Assembly (NCBI GenBank): GCA_937868765.1 | Contig: CALMNL010000004.1 | Coordinates: forward strand, 570,749 to 634,748 | DNA: 64,000 nucleotides | Direction of reading: 5' to 3' | From: an uncultured Desulfatitalea sp. | GTDB lineage: Bacteria; Desulfobacterota; Desulfobacteria; Desulfobacterales; Desulfosarcinaceae | Shown: positions 51,460 through 60,742 of the stretch, one piece after another | How the letters are laid out: each line of letters opens with the position of its first letter | How positions within the stretch are numbered: the first letter of the stretch is position 1 | Position numbers and translations under genes: made by a program | Notes under the pieces: generated by a model | What the model saw: only the letters and a program-made list of their open reading frames with translations | The model's database searches: none | What the model was told of the DNA's origin: nothing

Positions 51460-53460
51460 TCAAACTTTGAAAACCATCAAGGTGGTGCCGGTATCGACGG
51501 TATCCCCGGGGCCCACCGCCACGGAGGCGACTTCGGCATCGACCGGCGAAGCCACCGCCGTCTCCATCTTCATGGATTCCAGGGTGATCAACTCCTGACC
51601 TTTGTAGACACGATCCCCGGGCTTGGCCTTGATCTCCACCACCAGCCCCGGCATGGGGCATTTGAGCAGGTTGTCGGCCGCCTTGGGCGAAGGCTTGGGC
51701 ATGAACTCGGCCAGGGCCCACTCCCGGGGATTGTAGATCTCGAAAACCCGCTCGATGCCGCAGAAGGCGACCTGGATGAAGTTGCCGCTGTAATACAAAC
51801 GAAAAAAATGGACCCGGCCGTTGATGGTCAGCTTGAGGCGCCGACGGTAGTATTCCATGGGCGGCGTGGTGACATCAAAGATCTTTTCATCGATCTTGAC
51901 GCGAAAGCCCTGATGTATGGCGATTTCGACTTTGAAGATGTCGCCGTTGCTCTTGGAGATATAGGCGCTGCTCTCCCTGGGCGACTCCATGCCGCCCACG
52001 CGGGCCTTGAGGGGCAGCAGGCTGTGCCGCGCCAGATCGTCGCGCAGGTGGTAGATCAAGGTGGCGGCGATGGCCATCAGGCGCAGACGATCCCTGGGCG
52101 GCGCCAGGACCGCCTCGGGATTGAGCAGATGGTCGGCGATGAAATTGGTGGAAAGCCGGCCTTCAATGAAGGCCGGATGGTTGATGATGTGGTTGGCGAA
52201 ATCCACGTTGGTGTGGATGCCTTCGACATGATAGCCGTTGAGCGCTTCCACCATGTTGCGGCGGGCCTCTTCGCGGTTCTGACCCCAGGTGATCACTTTG
52301 GCCAGCATGGAGTCGTAGAACAGATGAACCGTGCTGCCGGCGGCCACGCCGCTGTCCACCCGCACCTGGCTGCCCCGTGGTTCGGCATAACGCGTGATCA
52401 GGCCCACCGAGGGTACGAAGCCTTTGGCCGTGTCTTCGGCGCAGATGCGGGCTTCGATAGCCCAGCCGTTGAAGCGGACGGTTTTCTGGGTTATGGGAAG
52501 TACTTCGCCGTCGGCGATGCGCAACTGCAGCTCCACCAGATCCAGGCCGGTCACTTTTTCGGTCACCGGATGTTCCACCTGCAACCGGGTGTTCATCTCC
52601 AGGAAGTAGAATTGCCGGTCCGGCGCCAGGATGAACTCCACCGTGCCGGCATTGACGTAACCGGCCTGGCGGGCCAGCTCGCAGGCCAGCGACCCCATGC
52701 GTTCGCGCAAGGCGGCATCCAGCACGGTGGAAGGCGACTCTTCGATGATCTTCTGGTAACGCCGCTGGATGGAGCATTCGCGCTCACCCAGGTGCACGAC
52801 GTGGCCGTGGGCGTCGGCCATGATCTGGATTTCGATGTGGCGCGGGGTGCGGATGTAGCGCTCGATGAAGATGCTGTCGTCTCCAAAGGCCTTGCGGGTT
52901 TCCGCCTGGCAGGCCTTGAGGGCCGCGGCCAGCTGCTCGGGCGCATCCACGATGCGCATGCCCTTGCCGCCGCCGCCCGCCGCGGGTTTGAGCAACACCG
53001 GATAGCCGACCTCCTTGGCGATGGCGGCCGCCTCGGCCTCGGAAGCAATCGCCTGGAGATGGCCCGGGACCGTGGGCACACCGGCGCCCACGGCCAGCTT
53101 TTTGGCCGCGATCTTGTCGCCCAGGGTGGCGATCACCGCGGCGGGCGGGCCGATGAAGGTCAGGCCGGCCGCGACCACCATGGCGGCGAATTCCGCGTTC
53201 TCCGAAAGAAAACCGTAACCCGGATGAATGGCCTGACAGCCAGTGTCCAGGGCGGCCTGGATAATCTTCTCCTTGTTCAAGTAGGAGTCGGTCGGACGGG
53301 CCCCACCCAGCTCGACCGCCTCATCGGCCTGCAGGACGTGCAGGCTGCGGAAGTCGGGCGTCGAATAGACCGCCACCGTGCGGATACCCAGGCGCCGGCA
53401 GGTGCGAATGATGCGAACGGTGATTTCGCCGCGATTGGCGATGAGAATTTTGCTGAACAT
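51460..53460 (-). CDS. acyl-CoA carboxylase, biotin carboxylase + biotin carrier (PccA-type)
   Basis: 666 residues. Biotin carboxylase domain 1-~450: ILIANRGEITVRIIRTCRRLG, IHPGYGFLSENAEFA, ATP-grasp loop PAAGGGGKGMRI, EMNTRLQVEHPVTE. A linker follows, then a C-terminal biotinyl domain with ESMKMET, biotin-lysine at 631. Pairs with the carboxyltransferase gene 8 bp upstream to form a propionyl-/methylcrotonyl-/acetyl-CoA-type carboxylase. Start ATG 53460. Confidence 0.92.
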   Translation of the reverse strand: MFSKILIANRGEITVRIIRTCRRLGIRTVAVYSTPDFRSLHVLQADEAVELGGARPTDSYLNKEKIIQAALDTGCQAIHPGYGFLSENAEFAAMVVAAGLTFIGPPAAVIATLGDKIAAKKLAVGAGVPTVPGHLQAIASEAEAAAIAKEVGYPVLLKPAAGGGGKGMRIVDAPEQLAAALKACQAETRKAFGDDSIFIERYIRTPRHIEIQIMADAHGHVVHLGERECSIQRRYQKIIEESPSTVLDAALRERMGSLACELARQAGYVNAGTVEFILAPDRQFYFLEMNTRLQVEHPVTEKVTGLDLVELQLRIADGEVLPITQKTVRFNGWAIEARICAEDTAKGFVPSVGLITRYAEPRGSQVRVDSGVAAGSTVHLFYDSMLAKVITWGQNREEARRNMVEALNGYHVEGIHTNVDFANHIINHPAFIEGRLSTNFIADHLLNPEAVLAPPRDRLRLMAIAATLIYHLRDDLARHSLLPLKARVGGMESPRESSAYISKSNGDIFKVEIAIHQGFRVKIDEKIFDVTTPPMEYYRRRLKLTINGRVHFFRLYYSGNFIQVAFCGIERVFEIYNPREWALAEFMPKPSPKAADNLLKCPMPGLVVEIKAKPGDRVYKGQELITLESMKMETAVASPVDAEVASVAVGPGDTVDTGTTLMVFKV

Positions 53461-53468
53461 CGTCTCCC

Positions 53469-55016
53469 TCACAATGGAATGTTGCCGTGTTTGCGATCGG
53501 GGCGCGTCGTGCCCTTGCTTTCCAGAAACTGCAGGGTGCGGATGAGCCGGTGACGCGTGTCGCTGGGGAAGATGACATCGTCGATGTAGCCCCGCTTGGC
53601 CGCCACGAAAGGATTCACGTAGTGCTTGCGGTATTGCTCCATCTTCGCGTTGAGCACGGCTTCGGGGTCGGCCGCCTGGTCGATCTCCTTGCGGTAGATG
53701 ATCTCCGAAGCGCCCCGCGGCCCCAGGACCGCAATCTCCGCCGTGGGCCAGGCGTAGTTGATGTCGCAGTGGATGTGTTTGGAGTTCATCACCAGGTAAG
53801 CCCCGCCGTAGGCCTTGCGCACGATGACGGTGATGCGCGGCACCGAGGCCTCGGTAAAGGCATACAGCAGCTTGGCGCCGTGGCGGATGATGCCGCCGTG
53901 CTCCTGTTCCGGACCGGGCATGAAGCCGGGCACATCCACCAGGCAGATCAGGGGGATGTTGAAGGCGTCGCAAAACCGCACGAAGCGGGCCGCCTTGAAC
54001 GAAGCGTCGTTGTCCAGCACGCCGGCCAGCACCGCCGGCTGATTGGCCACCAATCCGATGGTCTGACCACCCAGCCGGCCGAAGCCGCAGATGATGTTGC
54101 GGGCAAAGTGGGAATGAACTTCCAGGAACTCGGCACCGTCCAGGATGCTGTAGATCAGCACGTTCATGTCGTAGCTCTGGTTGGGGTTGGGCGGCACCAG
54201 GTAGTCCAGGGTGGGATCGGTGCGTTCGGGTGGATCGTTCAGATCCAGGAAGGGTGCTTTTTGCTTGTTGTTGGACGGCAGGTAGTTGATCAGCTGGCGC
54301 ACGGCCCGCAGGCAAAGGATGTCGTTGGGATAGACGAAGTGGGCCACGCCGCTCTTTTCGCTGTGGACCCCGGCCCCGCCCAGTTCCTCGGCGGTGATGT
54401 CCTTGTGGATCACGGTCTTGACCACGTTGGGGCCGGTGACGAACATGTACGAGGTGCGTTCCACCATGAAGACGAAATCGGTGATCGAGGGGCTGTAGAC
54501 CGCACCGCCGGCGCAGGGCCCCATCATGCAGGAGATCTGGGGAATGACCCCGCTGGCGTGGACGTTGCGGTGAAAGATCTCGCCGTAGGCCGCCAGGGCG
54601 TCCACCCCCTCCTGGATGCGCGCTCCGCCCGAGTCGTTCAAGCCGATGATCGGCGAGCCCACGCGCCGGGCCAGATCCATGACCTTGCAAATCTTCTGGG
54701 AATGGGCTTCGCCCAGGGAGCCGCCCATCACCGTGAAATCCTGACTGAAGGCGAATACTTCGCGGCCGTTGATCTTGCCATGGCCGGTGATGACGCCGTC
54801 GCCGGGATAACTGGTGCTCCCCAGATCACCGCGTCCGACCTTGAGAATGTCGATCTCTTCAAACGAGCCTTCGTCCAGTAACAGATCGATTCTTTCCCGG
54901 GCCGTAAGCTTACCCCGACCGTGCTGGGCCTCGATGCGGTCGGTGCCGCCGCCCTTGTAGGCGTGATCCCGCATTTTGGCCAGGGAGAGGATATTGTGAT
55001 GATTGATCTCAACCAT
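53469..55016 (-). CDS. acyl-CoA carboxylase carboxyltransferase subunit (PccB-type)
   Basis: 515 residues from ATG 55016, with AAGGAA 6 bases upstream. [19 protein letters not shown], the acyl-CoA-binding [36 protein letters not shown], and C-terminal [24 protein letters not shown] with [11 protein letters not shown]. The carboxybiotin/propionyl-CoA type; in sulfate reducers it may run in propionate/methylmalonyl-CoA metabolism. Substrate cannot be fixed from sequence by eye. Confidence 0.93.
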   Translation of the reverse strand: MVEINHHNILSLAKMRDHAYKGGGTDRIEAQHGRGKLTARERIDLLLDEGSFEEIDILKVGRGDLGSTSYPGDGVITGHGKINGREVFAFSQDFTVMGGSLGEAHSQKICKVMDLARRVGSPIIGLNDSGGARIQEGVDALAAYGEIFHRNVHASGVIPQISCMMGPCAGGAVYSPSITDFVFMVERTSYMFVTGPNVVKTVIHKDITAEELGGAGVHSEKSGVAHFVYPNDILCLRAVRQLINYLPSNNKQKAPFLDLNDPPERTDPTLDYLVPPNPNQSYDMNVLIYSILDGAEFLEVHSHFARNIICGFGRLGGQTIGLVANQPAVLAGVLDNDASFKAARFVRFCDAFNIPLICLVDVPGFMPGPEQEHGGIIRHGAKLLYAFTEASVPRITVIVRKAYGGAYLVMNSKHIHCDINYAWPTAEIAVLGPRGASEIIYRKEIDQAADPEAVLNAKMEQYRKHYVNPFVAAKRGYIDDVIFPSDTRHRLIRTLQFLESKGTTRPDRKHGNIPL

Positions 55017-55178
55017 GGCGGTTCCTTTCCGTTCTATCTTCAAAATGTTGCATGGAATCCTGCAGCTGTGGTCCCAAAAGGCTCCGAAGGAGAACCGAAG
55101 CGGGCAAAGGTCCAAAGATGAGCTCGGCACTTTATTAAATCGCGCGGTGCATTTCAACACGATTGCCAGGCGGAAAGA

Positions 55179-55916
55179 TTAAATCTTGGTAAGGTCATAA
55201 AAGCCGCACGCATTGGTTGCAGTTTGCTGCGCCACCGCGTCCATGGAGATCTGTTTGATACGGCCGAGGTGTTCGATGGTTTGCAACAGGTCGGCCGGCC
55301 GCGACGACCGGCCCTGGTAGCTCACGGGGGTGTCGGTCTCCACGAGGATACGCTCGATGGGCGCGCGTTCGGCGGCGGCCCGGTGGGGCGGGCTGTAGGC
55401 CAGGGCCGGGGTGGTCGAAATGAAGTAGCCGTCGGCCAGCAGGGCATCGAGCACTTCCAGCGGGCCGCTGTACCAGTGAAAGACCGCCCGCCGGATGCCG
55501 GCAGCCCGCACCATGGCATGGGCGCGCTGATGGGAGAAGCGGCAGTGCACCACCACGGGTTTGTCCTGCTCGACGGCCAAGGCCAGCAATTGTCCGAAGA
55601 CTTCCTGCTGAAATTTTTTTGGCACCTTGACCTTGTAATCCAGCCCCACTTCGCCCAGGGCCACGCACCGGGGCAGCTGTTCCCGGACCTGGGACAAGGT
55701 GGCCGCCGCCTGCTCGGCTTGCAGGGACCAGGGGTGGTAGCCCACCGCGGGCCATACCCGGCCGGGGTAGGCGGCGGCCAGGCGCAGGTTCGCCTCGTTG
55801 GAGCGCATCTCCATGCCCATGGCCACCACCTGCCCGATCCCGGCCCGGCGTGCCTGCTCCAAGGCCGCGTTGACATCGTCGATGGCGTCGAGGTGGGCGT
55901 CGATCAGCATCAGCAT
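55179..55916 (-). CDS. TatD-like hydrolase lacking the first HxH motif
   Basis: 245 residues with the TatD order: VVAMGMEMRSNEANLRLA, AVGYHPWSL, ALGEVGLDYKVKVP, PVVVHCRFSHQRA, AVFHWYSGPLEVL and ILVETDTPVSYQGR. The N-terminus reads MLMLIDAHLDAIDDV where the family has D-x-H-x-H-L-D, so one metal-binding His is gone. Start ATG 55916 with GGGGAG 8 bases upstream. Possibly altered or lost deoxyribonuclease activity. Confidence 0.82.
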   Translation of the reverse strand: MLMLIDAHLDAIDDVNAALEQARRAGIGQVVAMGMEMRSNEANLRLAAAYPGRVWPAVGYHPWSLQAEQAAATLSQVREQLPRCVALGEVGLDYKVKVPKKFQQEVFGQLLALAVEQDKPVVVHCRFSHQRAHAMVRAAGIRRAVFHWYSGPLEVLDALLADGYFISTTPALAYSPPHRAAAERAPIERILVETDTPVSYQGRSSRPADLLQTIEHLGRIKQISMDAVAQQTATNACGFYDLTKI

Positions 55917-56067
55917 GCGGTTCACTCCCCGGCGGTCTTATCGTGTGATTGACACCTCACAGGCGCTTTGCGATACTCGCCTGCGGATCATCTTAACGCT
56001 TAGCGTCTTTTTGAGAATCCCGCAACAACGGCAGGATGATGGCGGTAATTCACTTCGGAGGTTCGCA

Positions 56068-58344
56068 ATGCCAGGGCAAATGCGTCGTTTCAGCTATCGT
56101 ATCTTCCGGGCAGCCGGTTGGGTCGCCCTGTTTTTGGTATTATGCGGGGCAGCTCAGGCGGCCGGGCCGGTCAAAGCCCGCATGGTGTTGATCCTGGATG
56201 CCTCGGGCTCCATGTGGGGGCAGATCGAGGGCACGGCCAAGATCGACGTCGCCAAGCAGGTCATGACCGAACTGGTGGATGCGGTGCCGGCCGACTTCGA
56301 AACCGGCCTGATGGTCTACGGCCACCGCCGCAAGGGCGATTGCAAGGACATCGAGATGATGATCCCGGTGGGGCCGCACAATGCCGCGGCCATGAAGGCC
56401 AAGCTCCAGACCATCAGCCCCAAGGGCAAGACCCCTCTCAGCGACGCGGTGCGCCAGGCGGCCCAGGCCCTGCGCTATACCGAAGAGAAGGCCACCGTGG
56501 TGCTGGTGAGCGACGGTCTGGAGACCTGCGACGTCGATCCCTGCGCCTTGGCCGCCGAGCTGGCCATGAGCGGCGTGGACTTCACCGTGCATGTGGTGGG
56601 TTTCGACATCGTCAAGGAAGACCAGGCCCGGCTGAAGTGCCTGGCCGACAAGACCGGCGGCCTCTTCCTGGCCGCCGACAATGCCGGGCAGCTGCGCGAC
56701 GCCCTCTTCAAGACTCTGGAAGAGGTCCAGGCCCCGCCGCCGCCGGTGGTGGAAGATCCGGGCACGGCCAAATTGAACGGCCCGCCCGGCGTGCCGGCCG
56801 GTTCGAGCCTGTCGGTGCAATGGGAGGGCCCCAACAGCCGGGATGACTACGTCACCATCGCTGAAAAGGGCGCCAAAGACCAGGTCCACAAAGATTATGC
56901 CTACACCAAGCTCGGCAATCCGGCCGTTTTCACGGCCCCCGGCCAGGTGGGCGATTACGAGCTGCGCTACGTCCACGGCCGGAGCGGCAAGGTGATCGGC
57001 CGGGCCGACATCAAGGTCACGCCGGTGCAGGCCACGCTGCAGGTGCCGCCGGCGGCGGAAGTGGCCACCGCTTTCGACGTCCAGTGGACCGGGCCGGCCT
57101 ACGACGGTGACTACATCAGCATTGCCAGGGCAGATCAGCCGGCGGCGGGCTACATGGGATATACCTATACCGGCAAGGGCTCGCCCCTGAAACTGCAGGC
57201 GCCCTCCGAGCCGGGCGCCTATGAAGTGCGCTACATCATGGGCAAGGGCAACGAGCTGCTGGCCAGGGCACCCATCGAAATCAAAGGAGTGGGCGCCACG
57301 CTGGAGGTCCCGCCGGTGGCCAATGTGGCCGCCCAATTCGAGGTCGCCTGGCAGGGGCCCAACAACCCGCCTGATTACATCTCCATCGCCAAACCCGAGC
57401 AGCCGCCCTCCCAATATCTGCACTATGCCTACACCAGGCAGGGCTCGCCCCTGAAAGTACAGGCTCCCGCGGAGCCGGGCAATTACGAGGTGCGCTATAT
57501 CCTGGGCCAGGGCAACAAACTGCTGGCCAAGGCGCCCATCGCCATCCAGGCGGTGAGTGCCGGCGTTCAGGCGCCGACCGAGGCCAATGTCGCCACCAAG
57601 ATCGAGGTCACCTGGCAGGGACCCAACAACCCGCCCGATTACATCTCCATCGCCAGGCCCGAGCAGCCGCCGGCCCAATACGTTTATTACACCTATACCA
57701 GGCAGGGCTCGCCCCTGAAGGTGCAGGCCCCGTCCCAGCCGGGGACCTACGAGGTGCGCTACATCCAAGGGCAGGGCAACAAACTGCTGGCCAAGGCCGC
57801 CATCACCCTCAAGGCGGTGAGCGCCGCGGTCCAGGTCCCGCCCTCGGCCGACGCTGCCAGCAAGATCGAAGTTTCCTGGCAGGGGCCGGGATATGAACCG
57901 GATTACATCTCCATCGCGCGCCCGGCCGATGCCCAGGACCGGTACCTCTATTACGCCTACACCCGCGCGGGCAATCCCTTGAAACTGCAGGCGCCCGCGG
58001 AGCCGGGCACTTATGATGTGCGGTATGTGCTGGGCCAGAACAACATCGTGATGGCCAAGACCGCCATCACGATAAAGCCGGTCACCGCCTCGGTGTCGGC
58101 GCCCGCCTCGGCCGGCATCAATACTTCTTTCGACGTACGCTGGGAGGGACCGGGATACGACTCCGACTATATCTCCATCGCCAAACCGGGCGCGCCCGAC
58201 GATAACTACGAGAGATATGCCTATGTGCGCTCCGGCAACCCGGTGAAGGTCAAAGCACCCGAGGAAGGGGGCACCTATGAGGTGCGCTATATCCTCGGCC
58301 TGAACAATCAGATGCTGGACAAGAAGACGATCGCTATAAAATAA
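56068..58344 (+). CDS. vWA-domain protein with six tandem ~90-residue repeats
   Basis: 758 residues: signal peptide (to about AQA-AGP), von Willebrand A domain with intact MIDAS (DASGS at 44-48, Thr in GKTPLSD, Asp in LVSDGLETCD), then six repeats. Each repeat shows a variant of VxVxWxGPN..PDYISIAxPxQPxxxY.xYAYTRxGxPLKxQAPxEPGxYEVRYIxGxxN. The middle repeats are nearly identical in DNA (for instance 57340-57520 and 57590-57790), a sign of recent duplication. Secreted; each repeat is likely a beta-sandwich. A cell-surface adhesion or ligand-binding role is inferred. Confidence 0.88.
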   Translation: MPGQMRRFSYRIFRAAGWVALFLVLCGAAQAAGPVKARMVLILDASGSMWGQIEGTAKIDVAKQVMTELVDAVPADFETGLMVYGHRRKGDCKDIEMMIPVGPHNAAAMKAKLQTISPKGKTPLSDAVRQAAQALRYTEEKATVVLVSDGLETCDVDPCALAAELAMSGVDFTVHVVGFDIVKEDQARLKCLADKTGGLFLAADNAGQLRDALFKTLEEVQAPPPPVVEDPGTAKLNGPPGVPAGSSLSVQWEGPNSRDDYVTIAEKGAKDQVHKDYAYTKLGNPAVFTAPGQVGDYELRYVHGRSGKVIGRADIKVTPVQATLQVPPAAEVATAFDVQWTGPAYDGDYISIARADQPAAGYMGYTYTGKGSPLKLQAPSEPGAYEVRYIMGKGNELLARAPIEIKGVGATLEVPPVANVAAQFEVAWQGPNNPPDYISIAKPEQPPSQYLHYAYTRQGSPLKVQAPAEPGNYEVRYILGQGNKLLAKAPIAIQAVSAGVQAPTEANVATKIEVTWQGPNNPPDYISIARPEQPPAQYVYYTYTRQGSPLKVQAPSQPGTYEVRYIQGQGNKLLAKAAITLKAVSAAVQVPPSADAASKIEVSWQGPGYEPDYISIARPADAQDRYLYYAYTRAGNPLKLQAPAEPGTYDVRYVLGQNNIVMAKTAITIKPVTASVSAPASAGINTSFDVRWEGPGYDSDYISIAKPGAPDDNYERYAYVRSGNPVKVKAPEEGGTYEVRYILGLNNQMLDKKTIAIK

Positions 58345-58352
58345 TCCCATCC

Positions 58353-58391
58353 ATCGGCGACCGCCTCCAATTGGGGGGGTCGCCGATTTTT
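58353..58391 (+). terminator. rho-independent terminator after the vWA gene
   Basis: ATCGGCGACC (58353-58362) pairs with GGTCGCCGAT (58378-58387), followed by TTTTT. Ten perfect pairs, 8 bases after the stop codon. Confidence 0.88.
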
Positions 58392-58541
58392 CGGGCCTGC
58401 TCGCTTCCCTTCCGGCAAAAACGCCGATCTGTTCACCCGCGCAATGCTGATGACTGCCTGCTGTTGACAGTCTATGAGCCACCCCCTAATATCGACCGAA
58501 CCGGCAGATAGCCCACGGCGGCCGGGGGAAGGAGGCGGCCC

Positions 58542-59051
58542 ATGATCGGCAACGGCTTCAAATCGTGCCTGGCGGTATGGTTGCTGGCCCTGGCGCTGGC
58601 TGGCTGCGGCGAAAAGGATGACACCCAAGCGGTGCGCGCCATGATCCAAAAGGGAGCCAAAATGGCCGAGCAACACGACATCGGCGACCTGATGGACCTC
58701 ACCGCGAAGGGCTTTGCGGCTGACCCGGGCAACCACGGCGCCGCCGAAGTCCGGGCCATTCTCTTTAGCGCCTTCCGGCATTATGGCGAGTTCGATATCC
58801 GCTATCCCCGGCCCGCCGTGACGGTGGCAGAGGGCCGGAGCGGCGCTTCGGCCGTGGTCCACTTCATGATCGTCCGCCGGGACTACGAGATTCCCGGCCT
58901 CAAGGAACTGTACGACGACCCCCAGCGCTGGCTCGAACTGGCCAGCGAAAAGGCCGATCTCTACCAGCTCAAGCTCGAACTGGTGAGAGAAGAGAGCCGG
59001 TGGCTGGTGCGCCAGGCCACCTTGGAAGGGTTCAAGGGATGGGGATTTTGA
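58542..59051 (+). CDS. NTF2-like lipoprotein
   Basis: 169 residues. Lipobox LAGC (Cys 22) then an NTF2/SnoaL-type domain (AVRAMIQKGAKMAEQHDIGDLMDL, VVHFMIVRRDYEIPG, WLVRQATLEGFKGWGF). GAAGGAGG before ATG. First gene of a packed run that continues to 63279. Unknown ligand. Confidence 0.75.
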   Translation: MIGNGFKSCLAVWLLALALAGCGEKDDTQAVRAMIQKGAKMAEQHDIGDLMDLTAKGFAADPGNHGAAEVRAILFSAFRHYGEFDIRYPRPAVTVAEGRSGASAVVHFMIVRRDYEIPGLKELYDDPQRWLELASEKADLYQLKLELVREESRWLVRQATLEGFKGWGF

Positions 59052-59052
59052 C

Positions 59053-59538
59053 ATGAATCCGACAAATTTTCAGGCCGTGGACCCGGCCTACGCCGACCGG
59101 GTGCGGGCCAGCTTCTACGGCCAGCCGTTCATGGGCCTGATCGGCGCGCAGATAACCGCCCTGGCACCCGGTCAGTGCGACATCCGCCTGCCTTTCAAGC
59201 CCGAATTGACCCAGCAGATCGGTTACTTCCACGCCGGCATCATCGGCACCATCGCGGACAACGCCGGCGGCTACGCCGCCCTGTCTTTGACGCCGGCAGG
59301 CATGGAGGTGCTCACGGTGGAGTACAAGATCAACCTGCTGGCGCCGGGCACCGGCGAAGCCCTCATCGCCCGGGGTCGGGTGCTCAAGGCCGGCCGCACC
59401 CTCATCGTCTGCCGATCGGATGTCTTCAATATTAAAAACGGCGCGGAAACCCTGGCGGCGGCGGCCACGCTGACGCTCCTGCCCATAGCCCATCCCAACC
59501 TCAATGGAGCGCCGCAGAACGCCGAAGGCGGCCGGTAG
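59053..59538 (+). CDS. PaaI-type hot-dog thioesterase
   Basis: 161 residues. Hot-dog core with catalytic-region QIGYFHAGIIGTIADNAGGYAA, then VEYKINLLAPGTGEALIARG and RSDVFNI. Hydrolyses acyl-CoA, perhaps aryl- or hydroxyacyl-CoA. Its ATG comes directly after the previous stop. Confidence 0.88.
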   Translation: MNPTNFQAVDPAYADRVRASFYGQPFMGLIGAQITALAPGQCDIRLPFKPELTQQIGYFHAGIIGTIADNAGGYAALSLTPAGMEVLTVEYKINLLAPGTGEALIARGRVLKAGRTLIVCRSDVFNIKNGAETLAAAATLTLLPIAHPNLNGAPQNAEGGR

Positions 59539-60742
59539 CCCGCCATCACCCCAAGGGAGAAGGCCCATTCCGCATCCAGATCCCATCGCCACGCCCAACT
59601 ACCTGCGCCTCCAGGCCGGCGTCTTCGCCCTGGTCTCGGCGGCTTTCCTGAACATCTACATCACCCAGCCGGTGCTGCCCGTGCTGCAGCAGGAATTCGC
59701 CGCGGACATGATCCGGGTGTCGCTCACGGTTTCGGCGGTAATCCTGGGCATCGCCCTGGCCAATCTGCCCTTCGGCTATCTCTCGGACCGCTGGCCGATC
59801 CACCCCATGATCCTGACCGGCGGCGTGGTGGTGGCCCTGGCCGGCGGGGTGTGCGCCTGGACCCACAGTTTGTGGGTGCTCATCGGCACACGCTTCATCC
59901 AGGGCCTTTTCATCCCCAGCCTGACCACCTGCCTGGCCGCCTACCTGGCCAAGACCCTGCCGGGCCATCGCTTGAACGTGGTCATGGGCGCCTATGTCTC
60001 GGCCACGGTGCTCGGCGGTCTGGGCGGCCGTCTGCTGGGCGGCTGGTTGCATCCGCCCCTGCACTGGCGCTATGCTTTCGTGTCGGCGGCCGTGGTGACC
60101 CTGCTGGCCACCGTGGCCGCCTTGTGGGCCATGCCGGCCGCGCCCCGCCAGGCCGCGCCGGCCCGGCAGTCGATCGGTTTTCCCACCCTGCTGCGCAGCT
60201 GGCCCCTGGTGCGGCTCTTCTGCTGCGCGGCGGGCAGCTTCGCCATCTTCTCGTCGATCTTCAACTACCTGCCCTTCCGCCTGGCCGGGCCGCCCTTCGG
60301 CTTCGCCACCGAGCAGACCACGCTGCTCTATCTGGTATACGTGGTCGGCATCTTCATGGGGCCCATCGCCGGCCGGATCAGCAACCGGCTGGGCGGCGGT
60401 CTGACGCTCATCGCCGGCGCCGCGGTGCTGGGGTCCGCCCTGGTGCTGGTGGCGCTGCCCTCGGTGGCGGCCGTGGTGGCCGGCCTGCTGGCGGTCTGCG
60501 CCGGCTTTTTCACCATCCATGCCGCGGCCGTGGGCGCCCTCAACCGACGCCTGACCAGCGGCCAGGGGCGGGCCAACGCCCTGTACGTGCTCTTCTACTA
60601 CACGGGCGGGTGGATCGGCATCACCGGCGCCGGTCTGGCCTACCAGCGCGGCGGCTGGCCCGCCGTGCTGCTCATGGGCGGCGGTCTGCTGACGATCCCC
60701 ATCCTGGCCGGGCTGGGCGAACACAGGGGGGAACGCCGATGA
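59504..60742 (+). CDS. MFS transporter (YnfM-like)
   Basis: 412 residues with 12 membrane helices. Loop motif LPFGYLSDRWPIHPMIL between helices 2 and 3, and a matching GPIAGRISNRLGGG in the second half. ATG 59504 overlaps the thioesterase gene by 35 bases; a good GGGAGAAGG site sits far downstream before an ATT, so the start is uncertain. Efflux role inferred. Confidence 0.86.
   Translation: MERRRTPKAAGSPPSPQGRRPIPHPDPIATPNYLRLQAGVFALVSAAFLNIYITQPVLPVLQQEFAADMIRVSLTVSAVILGIALANLPFGYLSDRWPIHPMILTGGVVVALAGGVCAWTHSLWVLIGTRFIQGLFIPSLTTCLAAYLAKTLPGHRLNVVMGAYVSATVLGGLGGRLLGGWLHPPLHWRYAFVSAAVVTLLATVAALWAMPAAPRQAAPARQSIGFPTLLRSWPLVRLFCCAAGSFAIFSSIFNYLPFRLAGPPFGFATEQTTLLYLVYVVGIFMGPIAGRISNRLGGGLTLIAGAAVLGSALVLVALPSVAAVVAGLLAVCAGFFTIHAAAVGALNRRLTSGQGRANALYVLFYYTGGWIGITGAGLAYQRGGWPAVLLMGGGLLTIPILAGLGEHRGERR

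Noticed and set aside
56140-58482. 780-codon open frame antisense to the vWA gene
   Set aside because: It mirrors the repeats of the plus-strand gene and has no recognisable domain or start signal.
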